From: Diplolepis rosae | Lineage: Eukaryota > Arthropoda > Insecta > Hymenoptera > Diplolepididae | Assembly (NCBI GenBank): GCA_030998225.1 | Contig: JAPYXD010000723.1 | Location: 20,372,001-20,436,000 of the forward strand | DNA: 64,000 nucleotides | Reading direction: 5' to 3' | Part shown: one piece after another, positions 11,400-23,318 of the stretch | Position numbering within the stretch: the stretch's first letter is position 1 | Layout: each line of letters starts with the position of its first letter | The notes under the pieces: model-generated | Databases searched by the model: none | What the model was told of the DNA's origin: nothing | Seen by the model: only the letters and a program-made list of their open reading frames with translations | Position numbers and translations under genes: made by a program

Positions 11400-12930
11400 A
11401 ACGGTATTCTTTCCGGATCAAAATACAGATATTAGGCAAGATCCCAATATTGCAAAGAACCAATCAGGAGGCAACTCCAATATGGCTGAAAAACATAGCA
11501 TGAAATTAGAATTCGGAATAGACCAGATGCTGAGCGAGATTCTTCCAATATCGAATCTCTCGGTACTGAGAATCTGAACTTTAGATTTTTTAGCACTTGG
11601 CTTATATGTAGATTAACAGATTTAAAATCTAAAAATAGTTCGAATAAATCAGCAAGAGGTTGAAAGGTGTCAAGAAATAAGGGGTATTAGGGGTAGAAAG
11701 TAACAACGAGGGAAGCATTGGTCGATATGCCAACGTCTCCTACTTTCCAGTGCACTTGAGGTCATACACAAACCCCTCTCATCCCTTTTTCACCCCATAC
11801 ACAACTTGCCCGAACCACCCCCAGCCTCTATATTCGTGTTTCAGTTTTATTACCACGTTCTTGCCAACTACGCTAGAAAATCCCTTATTCTTGTGGCGGG
11901 ATATTCTGAAAACAAGCTGAACCCCGTAGTCGAGACTTATAGGTGTAGGTGACAAACTGATAGTGCCAGCAAAAAGTTCTTAGGGGAATTTCTTGCAGAT
12001 GTTTTCTTTGTAGTATAAACTCAAGAAGAACATTAAGGAGATTCTTTTCTAAGTGTCACAATGTAACAAATTTCCAGCGAAAGTTACTTCGAAAAATTAT
12101 GTTCTTTTTTACAGCTACGAGAGATAAGAATTGAAATTCTTTAATAATAATTATGAATAAAAAGTAATAACCTGATAAATATATAATATTACAGCTTTTA
12201 TATTTTAATTGCATTTTTCAAGGGAAATTATTTTCAAAATCGTGATAAAGAATGAAATTCTTATCTTCGAAGAAGTTTGACTTTCAAAAAGCGAATGTTA
12301 TTCTCACAGATAAATCGAAAGAGAAGATTGAGAGAAATGGTGAAAGATAAGAAACAAGAGAGGAGAAAGTTTCTCTCCAAGCCAACATCTAGATTCCACC
12401 TTGATTTCTTTTGGTTCAGGACTATTTCATGATATACCCAGGTATATCTTCGAGATTCGTTTTGTAAAGTGCCACACTTAGGTTAAATTTATTTTCCCAA
12501 AACATATACAACTATGAAACGTTTGCATTTCATCTTCAACAGATGGTTCATTCATGTACATTTTATGCTTACGGTTATCTTTTACATTTGAGCTAGTTCA
12601 AGGCACCACTGTATACAATTTTGAGATCGATTATCGATATATTAATTATAGCCGATATGTCTCTATTGGAACCTGGCCTTAATTAATTATCGGTCAGGTT
12701 AATAAGTCAATCAAACTAATCATTTGACTGGAAAATGTAAACGCACATTCACGCCAATTACATAACGAGTACAGTCACATCGGCACGAGAAAATAGAAAC
12801 AAATTACAATTAGTAGCTGGACTGCCTTGTCATTCATATCGAGTGGCGTTCTTTAACTTTTATATAAAACAGTAAAATACACTATGTGTCTGAATTGCAA
12901 ATATTTCGGAAATGTTAGAGAAGATAAAAA
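11400..12930. other. Stretch without recognisable genes
   Basis: The only longer frames lack motifs. Composition is slightly less AT-rich around 11640-11960. I see no repeats matching other parts of the window and no convincing splice-site series. Confidence 0.4.
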
Positions 12931-12935
12931 CGGAC

Positions 12936-13039
12936 GTAGATAGACTACTTTTGGTTTCGAAATTGAAAAAAAGTTCAATTTTAGCAAAATATATCGAAAA
13001 ATTTGTTTTCATTATCAAAACCAAAAGTAGTCTATCTAC
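12936..13039. repeat. Hairpin with a perfect 22-bp stem
   Basis: GTAGATAGACTACTTTTGG starts the left arm (12936-12957), and the perfect complement occupies 13018-13039, with about 60 bases between. The sequence before the left arm (AAGATAAAAACGGACGTA) reappears inverted at 15437-15455 and related at 60145-60165. The hairpin therefore lies inside a repeated host sequence. Confidence 0.7.
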
Positions 13040-13700
13040 ACGGGGAAACTTTTTATAGCAATAAATGTTTTATTTTATAATTATAATTCTAAAAAATATT
13101 AGGAATCTACACGGAGAAACTCTTCATTGTAAAATAGTAAAGTCACATCTTCTGTCTATCCGAATTGCCATAGTCTTTTGGAGATAGTGGAACCATATTT
13201 ATAACTTTTCCTATCGAAAATGGAGAATAATTGCACCTCCATAATAAAAAAAATTCATAGTCACTTCTAAATTTTACCTTAGTTTTTATTAGTTTTTGTA
13301 AGCTACATAGAGAGAGTATTTATAAGCACCGTTACATACTTACATTCACATACACGTGTAAACGTATCAATATAAATAGTAAACATACCAATACATGCTC
13401 AAATACTAATTTAACGCAACTTGACCTAACCGCACAACTCATGCATTCATAAACGCATCGCAGTGATATGACCACAGTAGGTCCACTCTTATAGGAGTAG
13501 AGGAGAACGAATTATAGTGTTTACTATCAACAAGCGGTGGCGCTATTGTCTCTACCGATATTTTTTTTAACCTGTTGTAACCATAGCAACCATAGTATGA
13601 TATTCTTTTCATGAAATCTGATGGTATATCATCTAATAAAATTTGACCTGACCGGTCCAGTTAAACCGCGTTTACGACGCAAAAAGTTTGTCTGGCGATT

Positions 13701-14363
13701 TTGACTAAGGAAAAAAAAATTGAACACCGAGTTTGCTTGAAATTTTGTGTTTCCAATGAAATTACGACTACGAAATCTTTGAAAATGTTGCAGAAGTATT
13801 TTGGGGAGTCTAAACTATCGGGAACGCAAGTATTTGAGTGGCATAAAGCATTGAGTGAGGGTCGTGAGATCATAGAAAACTTGTCTCATGCGATTCGTCT
13901 ATCCTCATCTGTTAACGACGATAACATCGAAAAAGTGAAGAAAATCGTTGCATTAGAGAGGTAGCAGAGGCTCTCAACATCTCTTATGGATCGATTCAAT
14001 ACATTGTGGTTCATGTTTTGGGTATGAAGCGCGTCACCGCGAGACGACGATAATGTGCTGTCACATTCCAGCCTGATTGAGACTAAATTTTTGGCTAAAC
14101 ACGAAACAAAAGTCATTGCTGAGCCCTCGTATTCACCAGATTTGGCTCCCTGTGACTTTTTCCTGTTTCTAAAACTCAAATATCTGCTCCGGGGAACGCG
14201 CCATGAGTCGATTGAGGCCATAAAAAGAAATTCGTTGAAGGAACTAAAGGCCATACCGGCTGAGGCCTATAAGAAGGGTATGGAAAATTGGATTAACCGC
14301 TGGCACGCTTGTATTGGCTCAAAAGGAGCCTATTTTGGAGGCGATAATAAAGATTTGTATTAA
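13701..14363 (+). pseudogene. Mariner transposase, internally deleted and frameshifted
   Basis: The N-terminal part (13701-13964) carries the mariner helix-turn-helix region, with LKMLQKYFGES and VFEWHKALSEGRE. After a frameshift the frame resumes at about 13960 with EVAEALNISYGSIQ and LGMKRVTAR. The sequence then jumps to ETKFLAKHETKVIAEP and YSPDLAPCDFFLF, which holds the third catalytic aspartate of the DD34D triad. It ends with WHACIGSKGAYF and a stop at 14363. The middle, including the first two catalytic aspartates, is deleted. A full mariner transposase is about 345 residues, and roughly 200 remain. Non-functional. Confidence 0.85.
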
Positions 14364-14488
14364 AATAAATAAAAATGTTTCTTTTAACCAGTCCGGATCA
14401 ACTTTGATCAGATGGTAAATCATTGTGATTTATTTACAAATTTGTAAATATTCCATGATATATCAGTGGCCAAATTGGCGTAAATAGA

Positions 14489-14606
14489 TTCTGTGAGAAA
14501 AGTTTTGTGGAACCTCCGTAGCTCAGATGATAGAGCATTCGACCGGCAATCAAAAGGTCCTGGGCTCGATACCCAGTGGAGTAGAAGCGTTCCTTTTTTC
14601 ACAGAA
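14489..14606. repeat. Inverted repeat framing the tRNA-like sequence
   Basis: TTCTGTGAGAAAAG at 14489-14502 faces CTTTTTTCACAGAA at 14593-14606, a 14-bp inverted repeat with one mismatch. The two arms enclose the tRNA-like fold, so the transcript could close into an extended stem beyond the acceptor. Confidence 0.6.
14512..14583 (+). tRNA. tRNA-like sequence (pseudogene or SINE head)
   Basis: The D arm pairs GCTC with GAGC. The T arm CTGGG-CTCGATA-CCCAG is perfect, and the acceptor stem keeps five of seven pairs (14512-14518 with 14577-14583). An A-box-like TAGCTCAGATGATAG and a B-box-like GGCTCGATACC are present. The anticodon stem has one mismatch. Position 33 is C instead of the near-universal U, so the GGC triplet at the anticodon position is unlikely to be functional. 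A run of six T at 14594-14599 could terminate RNA polymerase III. Confidence 0.5.
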
Positions 14607-14625
14607 AAGAAAAAAAGAAAAAAAA

Positions 14626-14759
14626 AATCTGTAAAGAAACGGAATCGAGAATGAAACTTTTAAATCAATTTTAATTCCTAGGCATTAAAAGGCATTCAAC
14701 AGTTTCATTCTCGATTCCGTTTGTTTTCAGATTTTAACATTTTAATGCCTTTCAATGCC
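14626..14759. repeat. Two interleaved inverted repeats (A-B-A'-B' order)
   Basis: Arm A (14626-14658) and A' (14701-14733) pair over 33 bp with two mismatches, including a perfect 22-bp core at 14637-14658 and 14701-14722. Arm B (14681-14696, GGCATTAAAAGGCATT) pairs with B' (14744-14759) with one mismatch. Because B lies between A and A' while B' lies outside, the two stems cannot nest; both together would form a pseudoknot. Confidence 0.85.
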
Positions 14760-16671
14760 CACTTTCTTACTGGGTATCAGGTTGCAGGGTACGGGGGTTT
14801 CGTTTGTTTTGATATTAGTTCTTGCTGTCATAATTTGGCGGCGCTGATGTTCATTTTCACTTTTTTAAGTACTCTCGTAAAATAGATGTTAGTGAACGTA
14901 CTGTGGATATGACAATTACAATGTAGAAACTTCATCATATACTGAACTGGGAAAACTTTTACAATTTGTGAGAAGAAGCTCGGTAGTTCCTCTGCTAGAA
15001 AAATAATCATAACGAACACATGGAGTGGTTCTCGGGTAATATCGGAAACGTTCGGCGTATATTTAAGTCTTTCTCCCTTCATTATTCATTACTATTGACA
15101 ATGGTAATTTCTCTAAACTATTTTGTAATTTATATTATTCAAAAGACCAATTCTTACATTGATAGTTTTATAAAGTAATTTATAAAGTTACACTATATTT
15201 AAAATTGGTTCAGAAAAAGCATTTCCTCCTATTGCTATGGTAAATAAAACCAAAGATTCGGAAAATTATATGAAATTTTCGTATAGATTATGGTAAAGTT
15301 TGATACAATCTACAGTCAATTATCATATAGTTCGAACAAATTTTAGTATTTTGCTACGAAAAATTCTCAATATGATATGTTTTTCCCTAAATTGAAACGT
15401 AGTTTGGCAAAAATGGTAAACTTGGGTTTCTCTGTGTACGTCGGTTTTCATCTTCTCTGCCATTTCTCAAATTTTGGAAATAACATTTTATGTATTTTGG
15501 ATACAAGCATGTAGAAACTGGAGCAAATTGTTCACATGAACTTGCTACATTTCTCAAGTATCACATGCTCTTAAAATAGAATATATGATCAATTTCAAAG
15601 TCTCTTAAGTTCACGTACGGTTTCAAAAAGCGAAAATAAAGATGGAACTGTAATTCCGTCATGATGAAATATCGAACGTTACATTCAGGATATTTGTCAA
15701 GTAGCTAGTCGGGATATTTGAAACGACAGCTTTACATACATTCATGCATATCATATACAGATAGAGATGTTCACTTTTATCAGAGTGTGCCGTGACCTAA
15801 AGGCAATTTCTGCTTTTCGATGAGACTTTCCTGTGTCTGATGGTGTACCGGAAACTAAAAACACCTACATGTCTGTTCATATGCATATATACGTATAACA
15901 TCGTTAATTAATTTACTAAAGTGGATCTAGTTGAAGATAGTTTATCCGCAACTTTGCCTAAATTTGCAGTATCTCTGAAGAGAAATAATCATAAGTGTTC
16001 TCGAGGAGATTAGATACTCCTTAAACTATTAATATTACATGAACAGAGTGATGTACTCATGTAAAACTAATATGCATATTTTTAATACACACCTGTGGAG
16101 ATTTATACAAGCTCAAGTAAACTGTTAGAAATATTCGGAAATTTAAAAAAATTGTATGTTACAAAGGTAACGTAAAATTTGACTATATTTATCATGTTTT
16201 TGAGTAAACGTATGCAGAAGTTGCCAAATTTGGTCTGAATTTGCGATGAGGGCCCGAAAATAAGTCGCAGCGCCATCTACTCTGGTAAACTGAAGTCACA
16301 TTTCTTGATTACATTGCTCATCTTTTAATAAATATTTGTTGAAAAGTTGCCCACTTTTAGATGTATTTTAATTTAAAACAAAAATATATTCAAATAAATA
16401 AGAATATATATATTATACACTTAGAAAAAAGCTTCGGTTATATTTACTAAAGGTAATCGGTTAAAAAATTTCTGGTTAAAATGACTAAACTTCTAGTTAA
16501 TTTCACCAGAAAAATTGTTTACTTATCATGGTTACAAAATTCTGGTTATATATATCTTGGTATTATTATTCCAGTTAATGTTACAGGAAAACATAGTAAA
16601 AGTAGTTTCAGGATACGCCGTTGGCAGCGTTACTGTCTAAACAATCTGGTGCATTTTTGTTTTTCGCTATA

Positions 16672-16796
16672 CATGCAAGCCTCGGCATTTTGACTCTCGA
16701 GGGGAAATTCTCAGCACGCCACCTTTTCACTGAAGTCAGGGAAAAGCGTGGTGGGGGCTGCCCCTCAGGAGTCAAAATGCCGTGGCTTGTATACAT
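16672..16796. repeat. Nested hairpin element
   Basis: ATGCAAGCCTCGGCATTTTG on the left faces CAAAATGCCGTGGCTTGTAT on the right, and an inner arm CACGCCACCTTTTC faces GAAAAGCGTGGTGGG. Most of the 125 bp can fold into a single imperfect stem. Frames on both strands here are mirror images of the same hairpin and do not represent genes. Confidence 0.75.
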
Positions 16797-16816
16797 GTTG
16801 ATACCGGTTTCCTGTT

Positions 16817-17252
16817 AGTTATGTGAGGTGCTTAGAGCAAGAGGAAAGTAAATATTATTGTCATAGAAAAGTGAAACATAAAAACGGTTGGAGCAAGAGG
16901 AAGACGAATCTTCTTCAGCGGTAAAGCAAAACAAAATAAAGTTGAAGCAGAAGAGAGATAAGTTTTCTTCAACGGTGAAGCAAAACAAAATAAAGTTGGA
17001 GGCAAAGAATGACTCGCTTGTCTCGCTTTAACTTAGGAGCAAAAGCGAGACAACCGAGTTGTTCTTTCCCTTTAACTTCATTTTGTTTCGCTTTACCCCT
17101 GAATAAACTTCTCTCTCTTTTGCTTCAACTTTATTTTGTTTTGCTTTAACGCTGAAGAAGATTCGTCTTCCTTTTGCTCGAACCGTTTTTATGTTTGACT
17201 TTTCTATAACAACAATATTTACTTTCCTTTTGCTCTAAGCGCCTCATGTTAT
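16817..17252. repeat. Long inverted repeat, arms of about 210 bp
   Basis: The left arm, with landmarks GCTTAGAGCAAGAGGAAAGT, AAGACGAATCTTCTTCAGCG and AGTTGAAGCAGAAGAGAGA, is found inverted on the right. The symmetry centre is at about 17034, where CTCGCTTTAAC...AGCAAAAGCGAG forms the tip. A transcript would make long double-stranded RNA. Confidence 0.8.
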
Positions 17253-18271
17253 GTATTAGGCTGTTTGCAAAAAGAAGTGAAAACGAAAACAAGTTAGAGT
17301 CCAAAGGAAAATTAAAGATCTCGCGTCTTGTCTCGAATTATTTCTACAGAGTTTCAAAGGAATGGAGAAAAAAGTGTACAAGGTGTTAAGTGAGTGGAAG
17401 TTAGATAACTTGAGGGATCTACCCACATTACCAATTTCAAAGAGGTCAGACCTCAACGAGGACAGGATATTTTGGATAAAAAGTTTTTTTTCACGATTTT
17501 TCATTAAAATAAAGTTTAAACGGGTTATTCTCAAAACAACGTTTTTCGACGCCTTGTTGATAAAATTTCCGAAACTAATGAACCGATCCTTATGCAATTT
17601 TTACCACAAACTCTTTACAATTATAGCTATAGAGCATATCAAGAACTTTTTAAAATTTTGATTTTAACTGTTTTTTTTTGCAAAAAACGGTATAAAAGCA
17701 TGTTTTTTTCTCATTTTGAAAAATGTCTGCCATTTTGCTTTTTTTGCAAAAATAAAAAATCGTATGATATGCGATATAGCCATTAACATACTAAATCTAA
17801 AACCGTTTGATTTTTTTTGTTTTAGACCTCTTAAAGGAAAATTTTGAAGGTAATGAAATTTGTAGATTATGGATTTATGTGTATTCAAATTTACATTTTT
17901 ATTAATAACATAAAGAAAATAAAATAATTTAACTAGAAATATAGTAATGTTAAATGAACGAAATTAGTTAAATTTACTAAAATATAACTATAAATGTAAC
18001 CAGAAATTTTTTACTAGAAAAATTACGGTGATATCAACTAGAAAATTTTATTAAATTAACTGGAATAAAATATCAAAACAATCGAAAAGTGTTTACTGGA
18101 ATTTCTAACATTTTTAAGCGGAATTACTAGTACTCTCTCTGCACAATTTTTCTCCGGTTTCATAAATTTACTAAATAGTAACTGAAATTCTGTCTCAATT
18201 TTACGAAACTGTAACTGAATAAAACTCGAGTCACGTGTTTCGGGAAATTACGGTAGTAATTTTTAATAGTG

Positions 18272-19285
18272 TATGTGTTGAATCTTTCAAAGAAAAATGA
18301 ACATCAAATATTTACATATTTTCTGCTGCTCCTTCAAAAGCGGTTCAGCACTCAGGTACAATTTTAATGTTTTGCTTGACGAATTAAATTTATGGAAGCG
18401 CATGAATATTCCTCAAATTGCGCTTGACATGAATTTTATTTTTCGGAAAAGTCTTGTTTTGATAATACTTATTAATCCTAATTGGCGTCTCACAAAATAC
18501 TTATTTATAAATACGCAAAGTATTTATGTTATGCATATACATATGCATTATATTATCTATGTAATATATTTATAACATATTACAGCAATAGTTATATAGA
18601 AAAATACTAAAAACCGGACACAATATATTTTCTGTGGAGACGTAGACAGAGAATGTCGAATTATTTAATTATAAATTAGGGGTAGTTACACATTCAAACC
18701 TCGTTCGTGCTGTATAGATTATTTGGGATTATAACAATAATATAATTCACGTATGTTTCCAACGACTTTATAATTCTCATTAACTGACGTTTATTCATTA
18801 TTGATAATAATTGCAGCATTAGCTTTGATACAGGAAAATAATGTTATGTTAATATATTGATGAACATAATGATATACAAAATGGTACTACATAATCAAAA
18901 TACGTTTGACAATAGAACTTGCTGTATTTTTATTTTTTTTACTCTTTAAATCTGCACTGTTAAACTTTTTTTAATGAATTAAAAAAAAAGTGTATGCAGT
19001 TATTTGCATGTACATCATGTGAAATTTAATATACGCAATTATAGATTTTAATATGCATAAAGGTGGCAAAAAAATGAATATTTTCTAGATTATTTGATAA
19101 CTCGTAAATTATTAAATCTGGTTGATAATATTTCAAATTAATTTATCCATCAATATTACTTAAAATTTTTGTTAATTATGTAAATTTATGATGCATTTAA
19201 AAGCTTATAGGTTAAGCAAACTAATTTTCCAAATACGTTGATATCTTGAATAATTTGAAAATGAAACTGTATCTATTTATGAAAA
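18272..19285. other. AT-rich stretch without recognisable genes
   Basis: The frame at 18297-18575 shows no domain. Short palindromic runs such as CATATACATATGCATATATTA-like bases are explained by AT richness. Confidence 0.4.
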
Positions 19286-20065
19286 AAATCTACCTGCTTC
19301 GCGGGGACATTCTCATCGCGCACAGCTCGCAAGTTTGAGCGCGCCTAGGGCGCGTGATTCGATCGTCACGCTTCGCGCTCGGTCTTATATTCTTCGCATA
19401 CACCTAAGTTTATTTCTTGTAATTTGATACTGAAGTTCATGTCAATTTTATAATATTGTAGATGTGAATTACATTTTCTAGAAGTTACTAAATTTGTTTT
19501 CAATTTCAACTGAAAAAGGAAATTCAATTTACTTAAAGCTCTATCAGCCTTAAGGAACACATTTTCATCATGACACTCGCGCTTCGCTCTCGATTTTCTG
19601 TATACATTTCTCTAACTTTCTAATAATTTACATGATTAAAAAAAACTATTTTTTTCCAAATATCTAAAAAAGGAAAAAATTCGTAGACTGTTTTTAAGCA
19701 AAATATTTTTTATTTTTACGCTTATTTTATGTCTCAACTTTTTTTTGTATTTCGTATAATTTAACTGAAAAATGGAATTTAGATATTGACTTTTTTAAGT
19801 TTTAACACACTGTAACTGTCCTAATTTTAGTTTAATCGAAAAATGTTATTAGAATAATTATTAGAGATTTATGATCACTATCAGAAACCAGTATTGGAAT
19901 TTTTGAGTTTTTCATAAAGTTTTTTTTTCAAGAACACAAAAAATGCTCCTAGTTTGACAATTTTCGTCGGATGTGACTGGTTAATGAATCTGTCCTTACT
20001 TTTCGGGCTCCGATAAATTATGCCAAAGCTCAATTTAATCCGATAATCCTATCAAGAGTTATCAA
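19285..20065 (-). repeat. Dispersed repeat DR copy, inverted
   Basis: Read on the minus strand, this segment follows the 29860-31165 copy. It has the TTTTTCGTATTTCGTATAAT-type block, the GGCTGATAGAGC block, the tail with TTATAATATTGTAGATGTG, and the GC-rich end GCGCGCCTAGGGCGCG at about 19338-19353. The right part ends near AGAGTTATCAAGTATACGAC. The minus-strand frame at 19366-19560 is a repeat shadow. Confidence 0.75.
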
Positions 20066-20241
20066 GTATACGACCATTAAATTTAATATTTCAAACTCAA
20101 CTAATTAATTAAAATTATGTATATAAAACTTGATATTATTTTTGACAGTGTGTATCAGTTAGAATTTTCAGTAATTTCAATCATTGACTGACTTTATCCT
20201 TTTAAATCAATCAAAAGTGATTGATTTTCAGTTTAAAAATA

Positions 20242-20712
20242 CAGTCGGGCTTCTCAATAAGAGCGCTTCCCCTAATATGATCGAGCAGTACCCCCACTAC
20301 CGTGCTTGTTTTGAATCCCATCGGATTCATTTCGAGGCTTCTCAATAAGAGCGTTCGGTGAAGTTTGATTATTAACAACTTTCTCGCTTTGGGAACGCGA
20401 CGATTTAAGAAAAATATCAAAAAAAAGTGCATTGTTTTTCAATTATCGATCCGTGCAATCTTTTTTGGTAATAGCTATAGTTTTGATTTAAGTGTATTTT
20501 TCGATTTTATTTTTAACTTTTGATTAAAATTTTTTAGAAGCAATAAATTTATATACGAACAAGACAAATCGAGAAAAGTCAAAGCGCTCTTATTGAGAGA
20601 TCCACTTACGTTTTGAGCGAGCGAGTTTTCCTGTAGAAAGTGGGGGCACCACACTTCTCGGAAATTCCTTCCCCTAAAACCACGTGAGCGCTCTTATTGA
20701 GAAGCCCGACTG
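20242..20712. mobile_element. 471-bp TA-flanked MITE with repeated motif
   Basis: Ends are CAGTCGGGCTTCTCAATAAG and its complement, followed by AGCGC on both sides, with TA at 20240-20241 and 20713-20714. The motif TCTCAATAAGAGCG recurs internally at about 20339-20352, and inverted at about 20586-20600. The element thus carries four copies in two inverted pairs. It encodes no transposase; the frame at 20211-20432 crosses the left end. Tc1/mariner-like by target site. Confidence 0.8.
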
Positions 20713-22690
20713 TATTAATTATCAGTCAAAAATGACTAATTATAAAGCAAGAAATTAATCACCGATTTAATTTATTAAGAATTCTAACTGATTCGGATTT
20801 AGAGAGTATACCAATTATTTATTTATCAAGACCTATAATCAATGAGAGCATGTTAAAGCAAGTTGCGTGATAAACAAAATATTTTAGTTGTCCCAAAAGA
20901 TGTGACTACAATAATAATTTTTTTTAACTGTGTTACGCTTAAATTAGTGAAACTAGTTAATTAATTAATCTGTGTTTCACCAACATTAAAAATTTTTCAT
21001 TGGTCGAAGCATATTAGAGTCTGTAGATATCGGTTACTATGTCTTCTATAATATCTTGAATCTTTAGACAAAAATATTCAGTATTGTAGAAAAATCTTGG
21101 AAAAAACTAAAATAGTAATTAAATTGTTTTATAACTTTTGCCCCAATTGATACTTTTTCAAATTATAATCAAATTATACACTTAAATTGCTTAAAATTAT
21201 TCTTCAAGAGTGAAATGTAGGAACATAAAGCTGATGAGTGGAAATCTCAAAAACTATGGAAGTTTTGTATAATATATTATAAATAAATTATATAAACGAA
21301 TTTTGTTAGTCTGCGTTTATTTCTATATATATAAGTTGTAAAATTTTAGATTATATTGAAAGTTGAGGTTCTCCAAGTGAAATATATGTGAATTAAAAGT
21401 GGTAATGGGTCTGAAGTTTATTATTTGGATGTTTAGCCTTAATATCTGTTTACTAAAGTTAAATATTTTAGGTGGATATCCTCGTTTTGAATATATAAGA
21501 TATTAAGTTTTAACATCCATTTTTTATAGTGCAATTTTTACTCAAATGTTTAATTATGATATAAAAAAGAATTTGATAGTTACGATGATTCATATTATTT
21601 TATAAAACTGGTTCCTACGAAGCATCTTTTCTTTTTTTAAAGCGATAGCATTCAAATTTTCCGAAATTTGCATCGTATAACTTTTATCGTTCCCCATATT
21701 TCCACTTGTTAGCATATTTGAATTATACTAATACCTAGCATTTTATGTAAATTAAGGATCCCATTGGCTATTTCCCCTCCATGAGTCTAATTTGACAATT
21801 TCTAGCAATATGCGTCACTGGGCCATGGAGAGAGGGATAATAAAGTTATTCATTTTGGAGCTTTTCAGGAATTAACTGAATTTCACGATCCTCTCAATTC
21901 ATATAGATCGTGCTTGTGTAAAATGAAAGTTAATGCTTTTAATGGGAAGTATTAGCTGAGCTTACTGTTAAAAGAGGAAAGGAAAATCCTTCTATAAATT
22001 ATATTGTATATAGTAAGTCGTGCCTTTTTTTTAACCGCTCATGTGATGATTTATGTTTCATAGCTTATGGTATTTATAAGCGTGTATTAAGTCACTGCTG
22101 GTTTTAAAGGTACAAGTAGTTAAAAATTATCAATACTGCGATTGAAGTAACTTTTCCTTTATTTAAAACGCGAATCAAGGGCGTGTAAAATTTAAGAAAT
22201 TATAAACTTTTATAGAGTTTAGTTTTTTAAGAGTTTACATTTAAAGTGATAAAAATTATACAAAAATTTGCGAAGAGCAAAGATACATAAAAATTCATAT
22301 CGAAAGACGATGTTTGATTTGAATACCTAGTTTTAAAATATTTAATTTTAGCAAGATTTTTTGCAAAACTTTTTTTTGTTGACAAAACCAAAAGTAATAA
22401 CCTAAGGATTATTTTATGTTTTTATGTCATATATTTTAGTCTCTCACTAATTTTTATATGATCTCAATTATTTTTATCGTAAACATGTAGAAACTAAACA
22501 TAGTTATGTAAAGTTAGTAATTTTTAAAGTACGACGTGCCCTCAATTGGTTCAAAAAATAAATAGAACTGAAGTCGAAATTCCCGTTTATTCATAAAATG
22601 ATATGTGACAAAGAAAAAGGGTAAGATCAACAGTTTTTTACCAATACAAGTTCTATAAAAAAAGATCCAAGTTACCCATCGTCTCCCATG
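20713..22690. other. AT-rich stretch without recognisable genes
   Basis: No frame with a known domain. The segment at 22056-22130 is a diverged copy of the sequence that surrounds the element at 23037-24981 and represents an unoccupied version of that insertion site. Confidence 0.5.
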
Positions 22691-22960
22691 TGGAAAGTTA
22701 GATACGGCCCAACTCTGGATATAATCCACTGGATGCCATAGTAAAAGTGACAATTGGTTTGGCATAGGGCCGATACTGGGCCAAGTTTCGGCTTAACATC
22801 GGTAAATTTAAACAGTCGACAAAGGCGGCCGTCGTTGGCCCAGCATTTGACCGATGTAAATGGCGACACTGGCCGAATAACAATAGCCGACTATTGGCTG
22901 TCAAGATTGGGACAATATTGTGCCATATTTTCAGCTTCGGCAATTCGCACATGGGCTATT
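22690..22960. repeat. GC-richer stretch with degenerate GGCC-containing short repeats
   Basis: The stretch contains many variants of TGGGCC and GGCCGA at irregular 15-30 base spacing, for example near 22770, 22838 and 22872. Both strands are open over parts of it, which explains several overlapping short frames without domains. It resembles a degenerated short-period array rather than a gene. Confidence 0.35.
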
Positions 22961-23318
22961 TTATGTATTTTTTCAAATAAGATTGAATTGCTCATGTTAT
23001 AATTATATTTCGTAGCTTATGGTATTTATAAGCGTACACAGAGAGAAATTTTAGGTTTCACTGACCAAAGTTTTTTTGTTAAAATCGTCTTTACAAAAAT
23101 GTTAAAGTTCTCATGACAACCATGGTAGTGGCTGTCATACATTGGAAAAGTGTTTACTTCAACTGCAAGGAACGTTACTGAGACCACGATTCTGGTACTT
23201 GAAATACCATAGCGCTGCGGTTACAGGAACCAAAGTCCATCGTAAAGCCGCGCATAGAGTTTAGTTAAAATGACTAAGTCTACGGACCGTTAATACCCAG
23301 CCAAAATTATTTTTGAGT

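Larger units (their letters stand above)
13110..15436. mobile_element. TA-flanked composite element
   Basis: The left end CACGGAGAAACTC and the right end, whose complement is CACAGAGAAACCC, match apart from two positions. Both are flanked by TA (13108-13109 and 15437-15438). This looks like a Tc1/mariner-type non-autonomous element of the same style as 23037-24981. A second CACGGGGAAACT at 13038 shows either a duplicated end or another copy. Inside lie a deleted mariner, a tRNA-like sequence and interleaved inverted repeats, so the element has collected insertions. Confidence 0.5.
16418..18271. mobile_element. TA-flanked composite element rich in hairpins
   Basis: TA flanks both ends (16416-16417, 18272-18273). 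The terminal sequences CACTTAGAAAAAA and the complement of the right end, CACTATTAAAAA, agree only partly. Stronger support is subterminal: TAAAAAATTTCTGGTTA near 16464 faces TAACCAGAAATTTTTTA near 17998, and CCAGTTAAT near 16571 faces TTAACTGGAAT near 18056. Two further inverted repeats are nested inside (16672-16796 and 16817-17252). No transposase motif is seen. The frame at 17362-17661 has no recognisable domain. Confidence 0.5.

Noticed and set aside
14512..14583. Functional tRNA gene
   Set aside because: C at the position before the anticodon, a mismatched anticodon stem and two lost acceptor pairs argue for a pseudogene or SINE head.
16608..16818. Overlapping frames on both strands
   Set aside because: They arise from the hairpin at 16672-16796.
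17362..17661. 99-residue frame beginning MEKKVYKVLSEWK
   Set aside because: No family recognised, and a similarly long frame lies antisense. It sits within a composite repeat element.
22514..23002. Four overlapping frames on both strands in a GC-richer patch
   Set aside because: No domain, and both strands are open because of degenerate GGCC repeats.
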